Assembly (NCBI RefSeq): GCF_002858765.1
Contig: NZ_PJRP01000006.1
Coordinates: 311,288-348,283, forward strand
Direction: 5' to 3'
DNA from: Cupriavidus pauculus
GTDB lineage: Bacteria > Pseudomonadota > Gammaproteobacteria > Burkholderiales > Burkholderiaceae
DNA: 36,996 nucleotides
The translations under genes and the position numbers were made by a program. Positions within the stretch are counted from its first letter, which is position 1, and the number at the start of each line of letters is the position of its first letter. Under the pieces are notes generated by a model. The model made no database searches. It was given only the letters and a program-made list of their open reading frames with translations, and was not told the DNA's origin. Shown piece after piece: positions 25,029 through 32,528 of this stretch.

Positions 25029-25325
25029 ATGCCGTACCTGATCGAAACCTTCGACAAGCCGAACCACCAGCACGTGCGCCAGGCCAACCGGCCCACGCAC
25101 CTGGACTACCTGGAAGCCAACAAGCAGCTGCTGCTGGCCTGCGGCGCGAAGCTCAACGACGACGGCAGCGATGGCGGCGGCGGGATCTACATCCTCGACG
25201 TCGACACGCGCGAGGCCGCCCAGGCCTTTATCGAGGCCGACCCGTTCCACCAGGCGGAGCTGTTTGCCGAGGTCAAGATCGTGCGCTGGCGCAAGGCGTA
25301 CCTGGACGGCGTTCGCCACATCTAA
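25029..25325 (+). CDS. YciI-like protein (ferredoxin-fold dehydrogenase/dehalogenase-related)
   Basis: The protein has 98 residues from ATG 25029, with a TGGAGA ribosome site. YciI family marks are RPTHLDYL (His24), LLLACG and the DPF motif (71-73) in EADPFHQAELF, with a closing VRW strand. The fold is alpha-beta ferredoxin-like, as in TftG, a YciI relative that removes chloride in 2,4,5-T degradation, and in CatC. The catalytic role here is not known. It is 45 bases behind the transporter and heads toward the cyclase gene, so one operon. Confidence 0.82.
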   Translation: MPYLIETFDKPNHQHVRQANRPTHLDYLEANKQLLLACGAKLNDDGSDGGGGIYILDVDTREAAQAFIEADPFHQAELFAEVKIVRWRKAYLDGVRHI

Positions 25326-25361
25326 GCCGATACCTGAGCCGATACCTGAGCCGATACCTGA
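25326..25361. repeat. 12-base tandem repeat, three perfect copies, in the yciI-cyclase gap
   Basis: GCCGATACCTGA is repeated three times without a mismatch, directly behind the YciI stop codon, leaving only 9 bases before the cyclase start. It replaces the space where a ribosome site would lie, and no clear Shine-Dalgarno sequence is left. Confidence 0.95.
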
Positions 25362-25370
25362 GCAGTCCTC

Positions 25371-26429
25371 ATGAAACGATGGAAGCAACGGCCCGAAGGC
25401 GCCAACTGGGGCGACTTCGGCGATGACGACCAGCTTGGCCGCCTGAACCTGATCACCCCGGCCTGCGTGCGGGCCGCCGCCCAGGAAATCCGCAGCGGCC
25501 GCACGTTCTGCCTGTCGCTGCCGCTGGACCTGCCCGGTGGCAACGTGCTGAACCCGCGCCGGCATCCGCCGGTGCTGCGGCCCACGTTCCGCGACGACGT
25601 GGCCTACGTCAACTTTCCGCTGGCCAAGGTCGACCCGCGCGCGCTGGACGTGCTCAGCGACGACCAGGTGCTGCTGTCGATGCAGTACTCCACGCAATGG
25701 GATTCGCTGGCGCACGTGGGCGCGCTGTTCGATGCCGACGGCGACGGCGTGGCCGAGCGGGTCTACTACAACGGCTTTCGGCCCAATACCGATATCGTCG
25801 GCCCGGTGGACTACGCCGAAGCCGATCACTTCGCGGCGCACGCCTGCGGCCACGACCACAGCCACGCCGAAGCGCTGGGCATCGAGACGTTCGCCACGCA
25901 CGGCATCCAGGCGCGCGGCGTGCTGGTGGACCTGGCCCATCACTACGGCCGCGAATGCCGCACGGTGGGCTACGACGACCTGATGCGCGTGATCGACGCC
26001 GACCGCGTGGCGGTGGGCACCGGCGACATCCTGGTGCTGCGCACCGGGTTTGCCGAGATGCTGGTCGAGATGGCCGGCCAGCCCGACGTCGAGGTCCTGC
26101 ACAACAGCTGCTGCGCGCTGGACGGGCGCGACGCGCGCCTGCTGCAGTGGATCACCGATTCCGGCATTGCCGCGATTGCCGCCGACAACTACGCGGTGGA
26201 GCGCTATCCGGCGCGTGCCGTGCCCGACAGCGCCGGCCCGGTGCCGATGCTGCCGCTGCATCACCACTGCCTGTTCAAGCTGGGTTTGCCGCTGGGCGAA
26301 CTCTGGCATCTACGCGACCTGGCCGCGTACCTGCGTGCCGAAGGCCGCCACCGCTTTTTCCTGTCGGCGCCGCCGCTGCGGCTGCCGGGCGCGATGGGCT
26401 CGCCCGTGACGCCGGTTGCCACGGTCTGA
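25371..26429 (+). CDS. Cyclase family (kynurenine formamidase-like, PF04199) hydrolase
   Basis: The protein has 352 residues, longer than the usual 210-260 of bacterial KynB. The metal-binding motif near 105-117 reads YSTQWDSLAHVG, the form in the larger branch (HxGTHxD in KynB). GIQARGVLVDLAHHYG (178-193), GDILVLRTGFAEM and AADNYAVERYP (about 268-278) are further family marks. A histidine-rich stretch HFAAHACGHDHSHAEAL (153-169) lies between. The family hydrolyses amides, lactones or cyclic esters with a divalent metal. Position between yciI and catC suggests it opens a lactone or amide ahead of CatC; the substrate is unknown. Confidence 0.85.
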   Translation: MKRWKQRPEGANWGDFGDDDQLGRLNLITPACVRAAAQEIRSGRTFCLSLPLDLPGGNVLNPRRHPPVLRPTFRDDVAYVNFPLAKVDPRALDVLSDDQVLLSMQYSTQWDSLAHVGALFDADGDGVAERVYYNGFRPNTDIVGPVDYAEADHFAAHACGHDHSHAEALGIETFATHGIQARGVLVDLAHHYGRECRTVGYDDLMRVIDADRVAVGTGDILVLRTGFAEMLVEMAGQPDVEVLHNSCCALDGRDARLLQWITDSGIAAIAADNYAVERYPARAVPDSAGPVPMLPLHHHCLFKLGLPLGELWHLRDLAAYLRAEGRHRFFLSAPPLRLPGAMGSPVTPVATV

Positions 26430-26472
26430 TGCCGCCACGCGCATTCCACCCATTTACCAAGAAGGAGCCGCC

Positions 26473-26757
26473 ATGCTGTTCATGGTCGAAATGACTGTCC
26501 GTATCCCCCATTCGCTCGATCCGCAGGTGGCGGACAAGATCAAGGCCGAGGAAAAGGCCTACTCCCAGCAACTGCAGCGTGACGGCAAGTGGCGCCACCT
26601 GTGGCGCGTGGCCGGCCAGTACGCCAACGTGAGCATCTTCGACGTCAAGGATGCCGACGAACTGCACACGATCCTGACGGCGCTGCCGCTGTATCCGTAC
26701 ATGGAAATGCAGGTCACCGCGCTGGCGCAGCACGGTTCGGCCACCGCCCAGAACTGA
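26473..26757 (+). CDS. catC: Muconolactone delta-isomerase
   Basis: The protein has 94 residues, the usual CatC length, from ATG 26473 with GAAGGAG before it. It matches Pseudomonas CatC along its length: LFMVEMTVRIP, KAEEKAYSQQLQRDGKWRHLWR (23-45), VAGQYANVSIFDV and LPLYPYMEMQVTAL. It converts (S)-muconolactone to 3-oxoadipate enol-lactone in the catechol branch of the 3-oxoadipate pathway. It forms a decamer in Pseudomonas. pcaD follows 14 bases later. catA and catB are absent from the window, so it either serves a remote catechol pathway or acts on a related lactone. Confidence 0.9.
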   Translation: MLFMVEMTVRIPHSLDPQVADKIKAEEKAYSQQLQRDGKWRHLWRVAGQYANVSIFDVKDADELHTILTALPLYPYMEMQVTALAQHGSATAQN

Positions 26758-26771
26758 GCGGGAGCCCGATC

Positions 26772-27560
26772 ATGCCGTTTGCCGAACTGTCCGCCCCGTC
26801 CAGCGTCAAGATCCACTACCAGCTCGACGGCGATGCCAGCCTGCCGGTGCTGGTGCTGTCCAATTCGCTGGGTACGAACTTCGAGATGTGGCAGCCGCAG
26901 ATGGCTGCACTGACCCAGCATTTCCGGGTGCTGCGCTACGACACGCGCGGCCATGGCCAGTCGGCCGTGACCGAGGGCCCGTACCGCATCGCCCAGCTGG
27001 GCGGCGACGTGATCGCGCTGCTCGATCACCTGGGCCTGCAGCGCGTGCATTTCTGCGGCCTGTCGATGGGTGGCATCACGGGCATGTGGCTGGCGCTGAA
27101 CCACGCTGACCGCCTGCAGAAGCTGGTGCTCTGCAATACGGCCGCCTACATCGGCCCGCCCGAGAACTGGACCAACCGCGCCGCCGCCGTGGAGCGCGAC
27201 GGCGTGGCATCGATCGCCGCCGCCGTGGTGGACAAATGGCTGACGCCCGATTTCGCGGCGCAGCAGCCCGAGCTGGTGCAGCAGTTGCGCGCCATGCTGA
27301 GCGCCACCGATGCGCGTGGCTATGCCGCCAATTGCCTGGCCGTGCGCGATTCGGACCTGCGTGCCGACATTGGCCGGATGACGACGCCCACGCTGGTCAT
27401 TGCCGGTTCGGGCGATATCCCGACGCCGCCCGCCGATGGCCGCTACCTGGCCGACACCATCCCGGGCGCGCAGTACGTGGAGCTGTATGCCGCGCACCTT
27501 TCCAACCTGCAGCAGGTGGACGGGTTCTCGCAGGCAGTGGTGAAGTTTCTTGCCGGCTGA
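26772..27560 (+). CDS. pcaD: 3-oxoadipate enol-lactonase
   Basis: The protein has 262 residues from ATG 26772 (GGGAG upstream). It is an alpha/beta hydrolase with NSLGTNFEMWQPQ (31-43), RYDTRGHGQS, the nucleophile elbow GLSMGG (Ser98), acid Asp215 (GSGD) and His242 (AAHLSN), in the order of PcaD. It hydrolyses 3-oxoadipate enol-lactone to 3-oxoadipate, directly after the CatC step. Tight spacing places it as the last gene of the atoE-yciI-cyclase-catC-pcaD operon. Other alpha/beta hydrolases can look similar, but the catC neighbour makes the call firm. Confidence 0.88.
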   Translation: MPFAELSAPSSVKIHYQLDGDASLPVLVLSNSLGTNFEMWQPQMAALTQHFRVLRYDTRGHGQSAVTEGPYRIAQLGGDVIALLDHLGLQRVHFCGLSMGGITGMWLALNHADRLQKLVLCNTAAYIGPPENWTNRAAAVERDGVASIAAAVVDKWLTPDFAAQQPELVQQLRAMLSATDARGYAANCLAVRDSDLRADIGRMTTPTLVIAGSGDIPTPPADGRYLADTIPGAQYVELYAAHLSNLQQVDGFSQAVVKFLAG

Positions 27561-27622
27561 CCATCGGCAGCCGCCCGCCGGGCTGTAATATCCCCGTCCT
27601 TGGACAGGGTGACGGATTCGGG

Positions 27623-28420
27623 ATGGCAATGAACGGACGGTGGTGGCGGATCGGCATGGCGTTGTTGGGCACGGTGCTGCTCGGCGATGGCGTCATGCTG
27701 ATGGGCAAGGGCTTGCTCAACTTCGGCGTGGTGCTGCCGGTCCTGATCGGGCTGGCCGCGCTGGTGCTGGCCCTGCGCTGGGACGCCATCGCCCGCTGGC
27801 GCCGGACGCGGCCACGCATGCAGTGGCTGTGGCGGGCCGGCTGGATCGCCTTCGTGTTGTGGGTGGTCAGCGTGGCGGTGTTCTTCCGTTTCATCGGCAG
27901 TGCCGCCACGGCAGACACCTGGCGCGCGACCACGCCGGCGGCGGTCATCGTGCTCGGCTCGGGCACGCCGCACTGTGCAATTTCTCCCACGCTGAAAGCC
28001 CGTCTCGACACGGCGCTCGCGCTGGCGCGCAGCCTGCCGGCCATGCCGGCTGTACCTATCGTGGTGAGCGGGGGGCAGGACTTTGGCCTGCAATGCGCCG
28101 AGGCCGACCTGATGGCCGACTATCTGATCGCCCAGGGGCTTGCGCCGGATCGGCTGATCCGCGAGAGCCGCAGCACCAGCACCGACGAGAACCTGCGCTT
28201 CAGCCGCAGCCTGCTGGCCCAGCATGGGGTGGCGGCCACGGGGCCGGTGGTGGTGGTGACGAGCGACTTCCACCTGCTGCGCGCCGAGCGCATCGCACGC
28301 AAGGCTGGCTTCTCGTCCGTGACCGGCGTGGGTGCCCCCACGCCGCTCTACCTGCGCTACAACGCCTGGCTGCGCGAATACTTCGCCTATATCAGCGGCT
28401 GGGCGCTGGGCGAGTACTGA
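27623..28420 (+). CDS. YdcF/ElyC (DUF218) family membrane protein
   Basis: The protein has 265 residues from ATG 27623; ATG 27629 is also possible and a Shine-Dalgarno sequence is not clear. Three membrane segments (about 8-27, 34-51, 70-92) precede a DUF218 domain: AVIVLGSG (107-114), VVSGGQ (147-152), ESRSTSTDENLRFS (181-194) and VTSDFHLLRA (212-221). This layout matches ElyC/SanA-like proteins that affect envelope lipid carriers or peptidoglycan in E. coli; YdcF binds SAM. The stop TGA directly abuts the reversed stop of the next gene. It is 62 bases behind pcaD and may be transcribed with it or alone. Confidence 0.83.
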   Translation: MAMNGRWWRIGMALLGTVLLGDGVMLMGKGLLNFGVVLPVLIGLAALVLALRWDAIARWRRTRPRMQWLWRAGWIAFVLWVVSVAVFFRFIGSAATADTWRATTPAAVIVLGSGTPHCAISPTLKARLDTALALARSLPAMPAVPIVVSGGQDFGLQCAEADLMADYLIAQGLAPDRLIRESRSTSTDENLRFSRSLLAQHGVAATGPVVVVTSDFHLLRAERIARKAGFSSVTGVGAPTPLYLRYNAWLREYFAYISGWALGEY

Positions 28421-30016
28421 TCAGACCGGGATGCCGAAATGGTCCGCGCGGGCCATCGGCCAGTACTTTTCCCACAGGCTGAAACGCAGGTTGCCGTTGA
28501 CCAGGTCGCCCGGCTGCAGGAAATCGAACAGCTCGGACATCGGCTTGACCTCGCTGGGCGACAGCCGGCGCACGATATGGTGCGGGGTCAGCTCGCCGGG
28601 CGAATGCAGCCCGGCCGCCTGCAGCAGTTCCTGCAGCGCATGCACCGTATGACGATGGAAATTGGCCACGCGCTCGGCCTTGTCCGGCACCACGATGGCG
28701 CGCTGGCGGACCGGGTCCTGCGTGGCCACGCCCACCGGGCAACGGTCGGTGTGGCACTTCTGCGCCTGCACGCAACCCAGCGCGAACATGAAGCCACGGG
28801 CCGCATTGCACCAGTCGGCGCCCATCGCCAGCGTGCGGGCGATGTCAAAGGCGCTGATCAGCTTGCCACTGGCGCCGACGCGGATCTTGTCGCGCAGGTT
28901 GGCGCCCACCAGCGTGTTGTGAACCAGCAGCAGCCCTTCCTGCAGCGGCACGCCAATATGGTCGACAAACTCAAGCGGCGCCGCGCCGGTGCCGCCTTCG
29001 GCGCCATCGACCACGATGAAATCCGGCAGGATGCCCGATTCCAGCATCGCCTTGACCACGCCAAAGAAATCCCACGGATGGCCGATGCACAGCTTGAAGC
29101 CGGTGGGCTTGCCGCCCGACAGGTTGCGTAGCCGATCGACGAACTGCAGCAGTTCCAGCGGTGTGGAGAATTCGCTATGGGCGGCGGGCGACACGCAATC
29201 GACACCCATCGGCACCCCGCGCGTGGCCGCGATCTCCGGCGTGATCTTGGCTGCCGGCAGCACCCCGCCATGGCCGGGCTTGGCGCCTTGCGACAGCTTG
29301 ACCTCGATCATCTTCACCTGCGGGTCGGCCGCCTGTTTGGCGAAGAGGTCGGGGTCGAAGCTGCCGTCGGCGTGGCGGCAGCCGAAGTAGCCCGAGCCCA
29401 GTTCCCAGATCAGGTCGCCGCCTTCGGCGCGGTGATACGGCGATATCGAACCCTCCCCGGTGTCGTGCGCGAACCCGCCGATCTTCGCGCCGCGATTGAG
29501 CGAGCGGATGGCATTGGCCGACAGCGCGCCGAAGCTCATGGCGGAAACGTTGAAGACCGAGATGTCATAGGGCTGGGCGCGGTCGGCGCCCACCGTGATG
29601 CGGAAATCGGCCGAAGGGATCTTGGTCGGGGCCAGCGAGTGGCTGATCCATTCGTAACCCGGGCGCTTGACGTCCGATTCCGTGCCGAACGGGCGGCTAT
29701 CCACCTCGTTCTTGGCGCGCTGGTACACCAGGCTGCGCTGGGCGCGCGAGAAGGGCGCCTCGGACGTATCGTCCTCGATGAAGTACTGGCGGATCTCCGG
29801 GCGGATGAACTCCAGGAAAAAGCGCGCGTGACCCCAGATCGGATAGTTGCGCAGGATGGCGTGGCGGCGCTGGAGCAGGTCGTGGACCCCCACCAGGCAT
29901 AGCGCCAGCGGCAGCGCGACCCACCACCACGACAGGGCATGGGTGGCCGCCAGGCCGGTCAGGGCGATCAGGCCGCAGGCCGCGAGGGCCACGGCGCCAT
30001 AACGACGCTCGAACAT
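28421..30016 (-). CDS. Membrane-anchored FMN-binding glutamate synthase family protein
   Basis: The protein has 531 residues from ATG 30016. Two hydrophobic segments (about 8-25 and 29-46) anchor the N-terminus, then a glutamate-synthase-like TIM barrel follows: SAMSFGALS (158-166), GEGSISPYHR (188-197), IEVKLSQGAKPGHGG (238-252, FMN/2-oxoglutarate site), VDGAEGGTGAAP (337-348). Cysteines 415, 421 and 426 (CVQAQKCHTDRCPVG) match the 3Fe-4S site of GltB. The amidotransferase and GltB C-terminal domains are absent, so it cannot be full glutamate synthase; the role of this family is not established. It is divergent from acoR. Confidence 0.85.
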   Translation of the reverse strand: MFERRYGAVALAACGLIALTGLAATHALSWWWVALPLALCLVGVHDLLQRRHAILRNYPIWGHARFFLEFIRPEIRQYFIEDDTSEAPFSRAQRSLVYQRAKNEVDSRPFGTESDVKRPGYEWISHSLAPTKIPSADFRITVGADRAQPYDISVFNVSAMSFGALSANAIRSLNRGAKIGGFAHDTGEGSISPYHRAEGGDLIWELGSGYFGCRHADGSFDPDLFAKQAADPQVKMIEVKLSQGAKPGHGGVLPAAKITPEIAATRGVPMGVDCVSPAAHSEFSTPLELLQFVDRLRNLSGGKPTGFKLCIGHPWDFFGVVKAMLESGILPDFIVVDGAEGGTGAAPLEFVDHIGVPLQEGLLLVHNTLVGANLRDKIRVGASGKLISAFDIARTLAMGADWCNAARGFMFALGCVQAQKCHTDRCPVGVATQDPVRQRAIVVPDKAERVANFHRHTVHALQELLQAAGLHSPGELTPHHIVRRLSPSEVKPMSELFDFLQPGDLVNGNLRFSLWEKYWPMARADHFGIPV

Positions 30017-30343
30017 GAGAGGGACTCTTTTCAGGTTTTTTGGGGCAACCCCGGATGATGGCGCTTGGCGGGATGCAAGTGAAGTATCGGCACTGGAAAC
30101 GTTGTTTTGATAATCGGACAACAAAATGCCATTAACTGCCAAAGAGACGGCGGGTCCACGCCGGGGTGGTTGGGCGGAGGGGGCGGCAGGCAAGGGCGCG
30201 CAAGGAAGCCAGGGGCTTTCAATAATGCGATTAACCGCCATGACGTGACCCCCAACGCATTTCGCGGCGCGATGCTGCAGCGCCGCGTTTGCGCCGGCAG
30301 GGCAGTGGGATACAGTACCCCGCAGACCGACAAGGAGACAGCG
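30017..30343. other. Divergent gap between the glutamate-synthase-like gene and acoR
   Basis: No gene is seen in these 327 bases. An AT-rich patch at about 30100-30135 holds a dyad TTGTT-N13-AACAA (30102-30124), a likely promoter or operator region. A GC hairpin nearer acoR is listed separately. No sure -35/-10 pair could be chosen for either gene. Confidence 0.45.
30263..30287 (+). other. Hairpin in the acoR leader
   Basis: CGCGGCGC and GCGCCGCG pair perfectly around a 9-base loop and are followed by TTT, 56 bases before the acoR start. It could slow or stop transcription into acoR; with only three T bases this is uncertain. Confidence 0.35.
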
Positions 30344-32335
30344 ATGGACCTGCGGCAACGCGAGCACATCGAGACCGTGGTGCATGCCACCACCTGGCTG
30401 CCCCTGCCTGCCGAATCCGCCGCGCCGATCGGGCACGACGCCATGATCCAGAACTCGTGGCGGCGCTGCGTCCATCAGTACGGCCTGGACCCCTCGCGCA
30501 TGCAGGAGGCCCGCATCGTGCCGCAGTCGTGCCTGCGCGAACACCAGCAGCGCATCGACGACTTCGCGCGCATCGCCCGCCACGGCCTGGAATCGCTGTA
30601 TGGCCACGTGGCCGGTCTGGGCTACGTGGTGCTGCTGACCGATGCCCAGGGCGTGACCGTCGACTATATCGGCGACGCCAATACCGATGCCGCGTTGCGC
30701 CACGCCGGGCTCTACCTGGGGTCGGAATGGAGCGAGGCCGGCGCGGGCACCTGTGCCGTCGGTACGGCCCTGGTCACGGGCGAGGCCCTGACCGTCCACC
30801 AGGCCGACCACTTCGACGCCACGCATATCCCGCTGACCTGCACCGCCGCGCCGCTATTCGACACCCAGGGCCGGCTCAACGCGATTCTGGACATCTCGGC
30901 GCTCACGTCGCCCAACGCCAAGGCCAGCCAGGGCCTGGCGCTGCAAATGGTGCGGATCTACGCCGCCCATATCGAAAATGCCAACTTCCTGCGCGTCCAC
31001 CATCGGGACTGGATACTGAAGCTGAACGTCGCGCCGGAGTTTGTCGACGTCAATCCCGAATACCTGCTGGCGCTGGACGCCGCAGGCCGCATCGTCGGCT
31101 GCAACAACCGCGCCCGGCGGATGCTGGAGGGCGAAAGCCCGGGCACGCCCGTCCTGGGCCAGTCGTTCGAGACGCTGTTCGATGCTCGGATCGAGGATCT
31201 GGGGCGCTACGTCTATTCCCGGCCCAGCGAACAGCGGCTGGTGGCGCTGCACCGTAGCGGCGGGCTGCTGTACCTGAGCGTGTTGCCACCCGCGCTGCGC
31301 TGGCAGGCGCGACCCGAGGCCCAGCCCGCGGCACCATTGCCGGCCGCCCTGGCGGCGCTGAGCGGCGGCGACGCCGCGATGCAGCAGCAGTTGCAGCGCG
31401 CGGCACGGCTGGTCGATGCGCGTATCCACCTGCTGATTCACGGTGAAACCGGCAGCGGCAAGGAGTATTTCGCCAAGGCGCTGCACCAGGCCAGCGCGCG
31501 TCGCGCCCAGCCGTTCGTGGCGTTCAACTGCGCGGCCATTCCCGAAACGCTGATCGAAAGCGAACTGTTCGGCCACCTGCCCAACAGCTTTTCCGGGGCG
31601 GGCGCGCGCGGCAAGCGCGGCCTGATCCAGGAGGCCGATGGCGGCACGCTGTTTCTCGACGAGATCGGTGACATGCCGCGCGACCTGCAGTCGCGGCTGC
31701 TGCGTGTGCTGGCCGAGGGCGAGGTACTGCCCATCGGCGCCACGCGGCCGGTGCCCGTCAATGTGCGCGTGATCTCGGCCACGCACCACCGGCTGGACGC
31801 GCTCGTGGAAGGCGGCCAGTTCCGCGAGGATCTCTATTACCGCCTGAACGGGGCGCGCTTCGCGTTGCCGCCGCTGCGCGAGCGGCAGGACCTGGACTGG
31901 CTGATCGACAAGATGCTGGCCGATGGCGATGGTGGCCAGTCCGGCCAGCGCAGCCCGCGACAGGTCACGCTGGCCGATACCGCGCGCCAGCGGCTGCATG
32001 CCCACCGCTGGCCGGGCAACCTGCGCGAGCTGCGCAACGTCATCGAATACGCCTGTGCGATCTGCCACGGCGGCGTGGTGACGCCAGACGACCTGCCCGA
32101 TGGCTTCGCGGAAGACGGCACGCCGAGCCCGGCGTTGGCGGCTGAGGCGGGCGCTGACGCCACGCCGCAGGCGCTGCCGCCCGACGCCATGCTGCTGATG
32201 CAGTACCTGCGCGCGTCGGGCTGGAACCTGAGTGCGGTGGCGCGGCAGATCGGCATCAGCCGCATGACGCTGTACCGGCGCATGGAACGGTATGGCATCG
32301 CGTCGCCCAACCGGCGCGATGGCGGCCAGCCGTGA
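30344..32335 (+). CDS. acoR: Acetoin catabolism regulator AcoR (sigma-54-dependent activator)
   Basis: The protein has 663 residues; ATG 30344 follows AAGGAGA, so the open frame upstream is not used. Residues about 60-215 are a GAF-type sensor, 225-315 a PAS-like segment, and 335-580 the AAA+ domain with Walker A GETGSGKE (367-374), Walker B TLFLDE (435-440), REDLYYRLN and a C-terminal Fis helix-turn-helix (about 625-650, LSAVARQIGISRMTLYRRM). The sigma-54 contact loop, usually GAFTGA, reads NSFSGA (414-419). It should activate the acoX promoter, which lies just behind it with two dyads between, in response to acetoin or acetaldehyde. Call rests on domain order and context. Confidence 0.9.
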   Translation: MDLRQREHIETVVHATTWLPLPAESAAPIGHDAMIQNSWRRCVHQYGLDPSRMQEARIVPQSCLREHQQRIDDFARIARHGLESLYGHVAGLGYVVLLTDAQGVTVDYIGDANTDAALRHAGLYLGSEWSEAGAGTCAVGTALVTGEALTVHQADHFDATHIPLTCTAAPLFDTQGRLNAILDISALTSPNAKASQGLALQMVRIYAAHIENANFLRVHHRDWILKLNVAPEFVDVNPEYLLALDAAGRIVGCNNRARRMLEGESPGTPVLGQSFETLFDARIEDLGRYVYSRPSEQRLVALHRSGGLLYLSVLPPALRWQARPEAQPAAPLPAALAALSGGDAAMQQQLQRAARLVDARIHLLIHGETGSGKEYFAKALHQASARRAQPFVAFNCAAIPETLIESELFGHLPNSFSGAGARGKRGLIQEADGGTLFLDEIGDMPRDLQSRLLRVLAEGEVLPIGATRPVPVNVRVISATHHRLDALVEGGQFREDLYYRLNGARFALPPLRERQDLDWLIDKMLADGDGGQSGQRSPRQVTLADTARQRLHAHRWPGNLRELRNVIEYACAICHGGVVTPDDLPDGFAEDGTPSPALAAEAGADATPQALPPDAMLLMQYLRASGWNLSAVARQIGISRMTLYRRMERYGIASPNRRDGGQP

Positions 32336-32338
32336 CGA

Positions 32339-32356
32339 CTGTCCAGCCCTGGACAG
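32339..32356. promoter_or_regulatory. AcoR upstream activating site 1 (predicted)
   Basis: CTGTCCAG-CC-CTGGACAG is a perfect 8-base-arm palindrome, of the TGTCC-N6-GGACA form seen for enhancer-binding proteins of this class. It begins 3 bases after the acoR stop and lies about 120 bases before the -24/-12 promoter. Confidence 0.6.
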
Positions 32357-32362
32357 CTGTAC

Positions 32363-32378
32363 TGTGACACCTGTCACA
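32363..32378. promoter_or_regulatory. AcoR upstream activating site 2 (predicted)
   Basis: TGTGACA-CC-TGTCACA is a perfect 7-base-arm palindrome. Its centre is 23 bases from that of the first dyad, about two helical turns, so both sites face the same side, as expected for an enhancer-bound oligomer. Confidence 0.6.
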
Positions 32379-32475
32379 CCCTGACCCTGCGGATCGGCGT
32401 GCGGCCTCCGGGTTATCCCGTGGGCCCGAGGCCGATTTCCTGCTGTTTCCGGCCCTGGCGCCGCCGCCAGCCCCT

Positions 32476-32490
32476 TGGCACACCCATTGC
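32476..32490 (+). promoter_or_regulatory. Sigma-54 (-24/-12) promoter of acoXABC
   Basis: TGGCAC-N5-TTGC matches the full consensus, with GG at 32477-32478 and GC at 32489-32490 at the required spacing. Transcription should start about 12 bases later, leaving a short leader before the acoX start at 32529. Confidence 0.85.
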
Positions 32491-32528
32491 AATGTCCCTG
32501 TCACGACAAGAGCGACAGGAGACAGGCC

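Noticed and set aside
23310..26309. A 999-codon open frame on the minus strand
   Set aside because: It is antisense to atoE, yciI and the cyclase gene, and its product is low-complexity His/Arg/Gln-rich with no family marks.
30107..30343. Longer N-terminus for AcoR from the upstream open frame
   Set aside because: The added 79 residues are low complexity, and the ATG at 30344 has a strong ribosome site and the expected family N-terminus.
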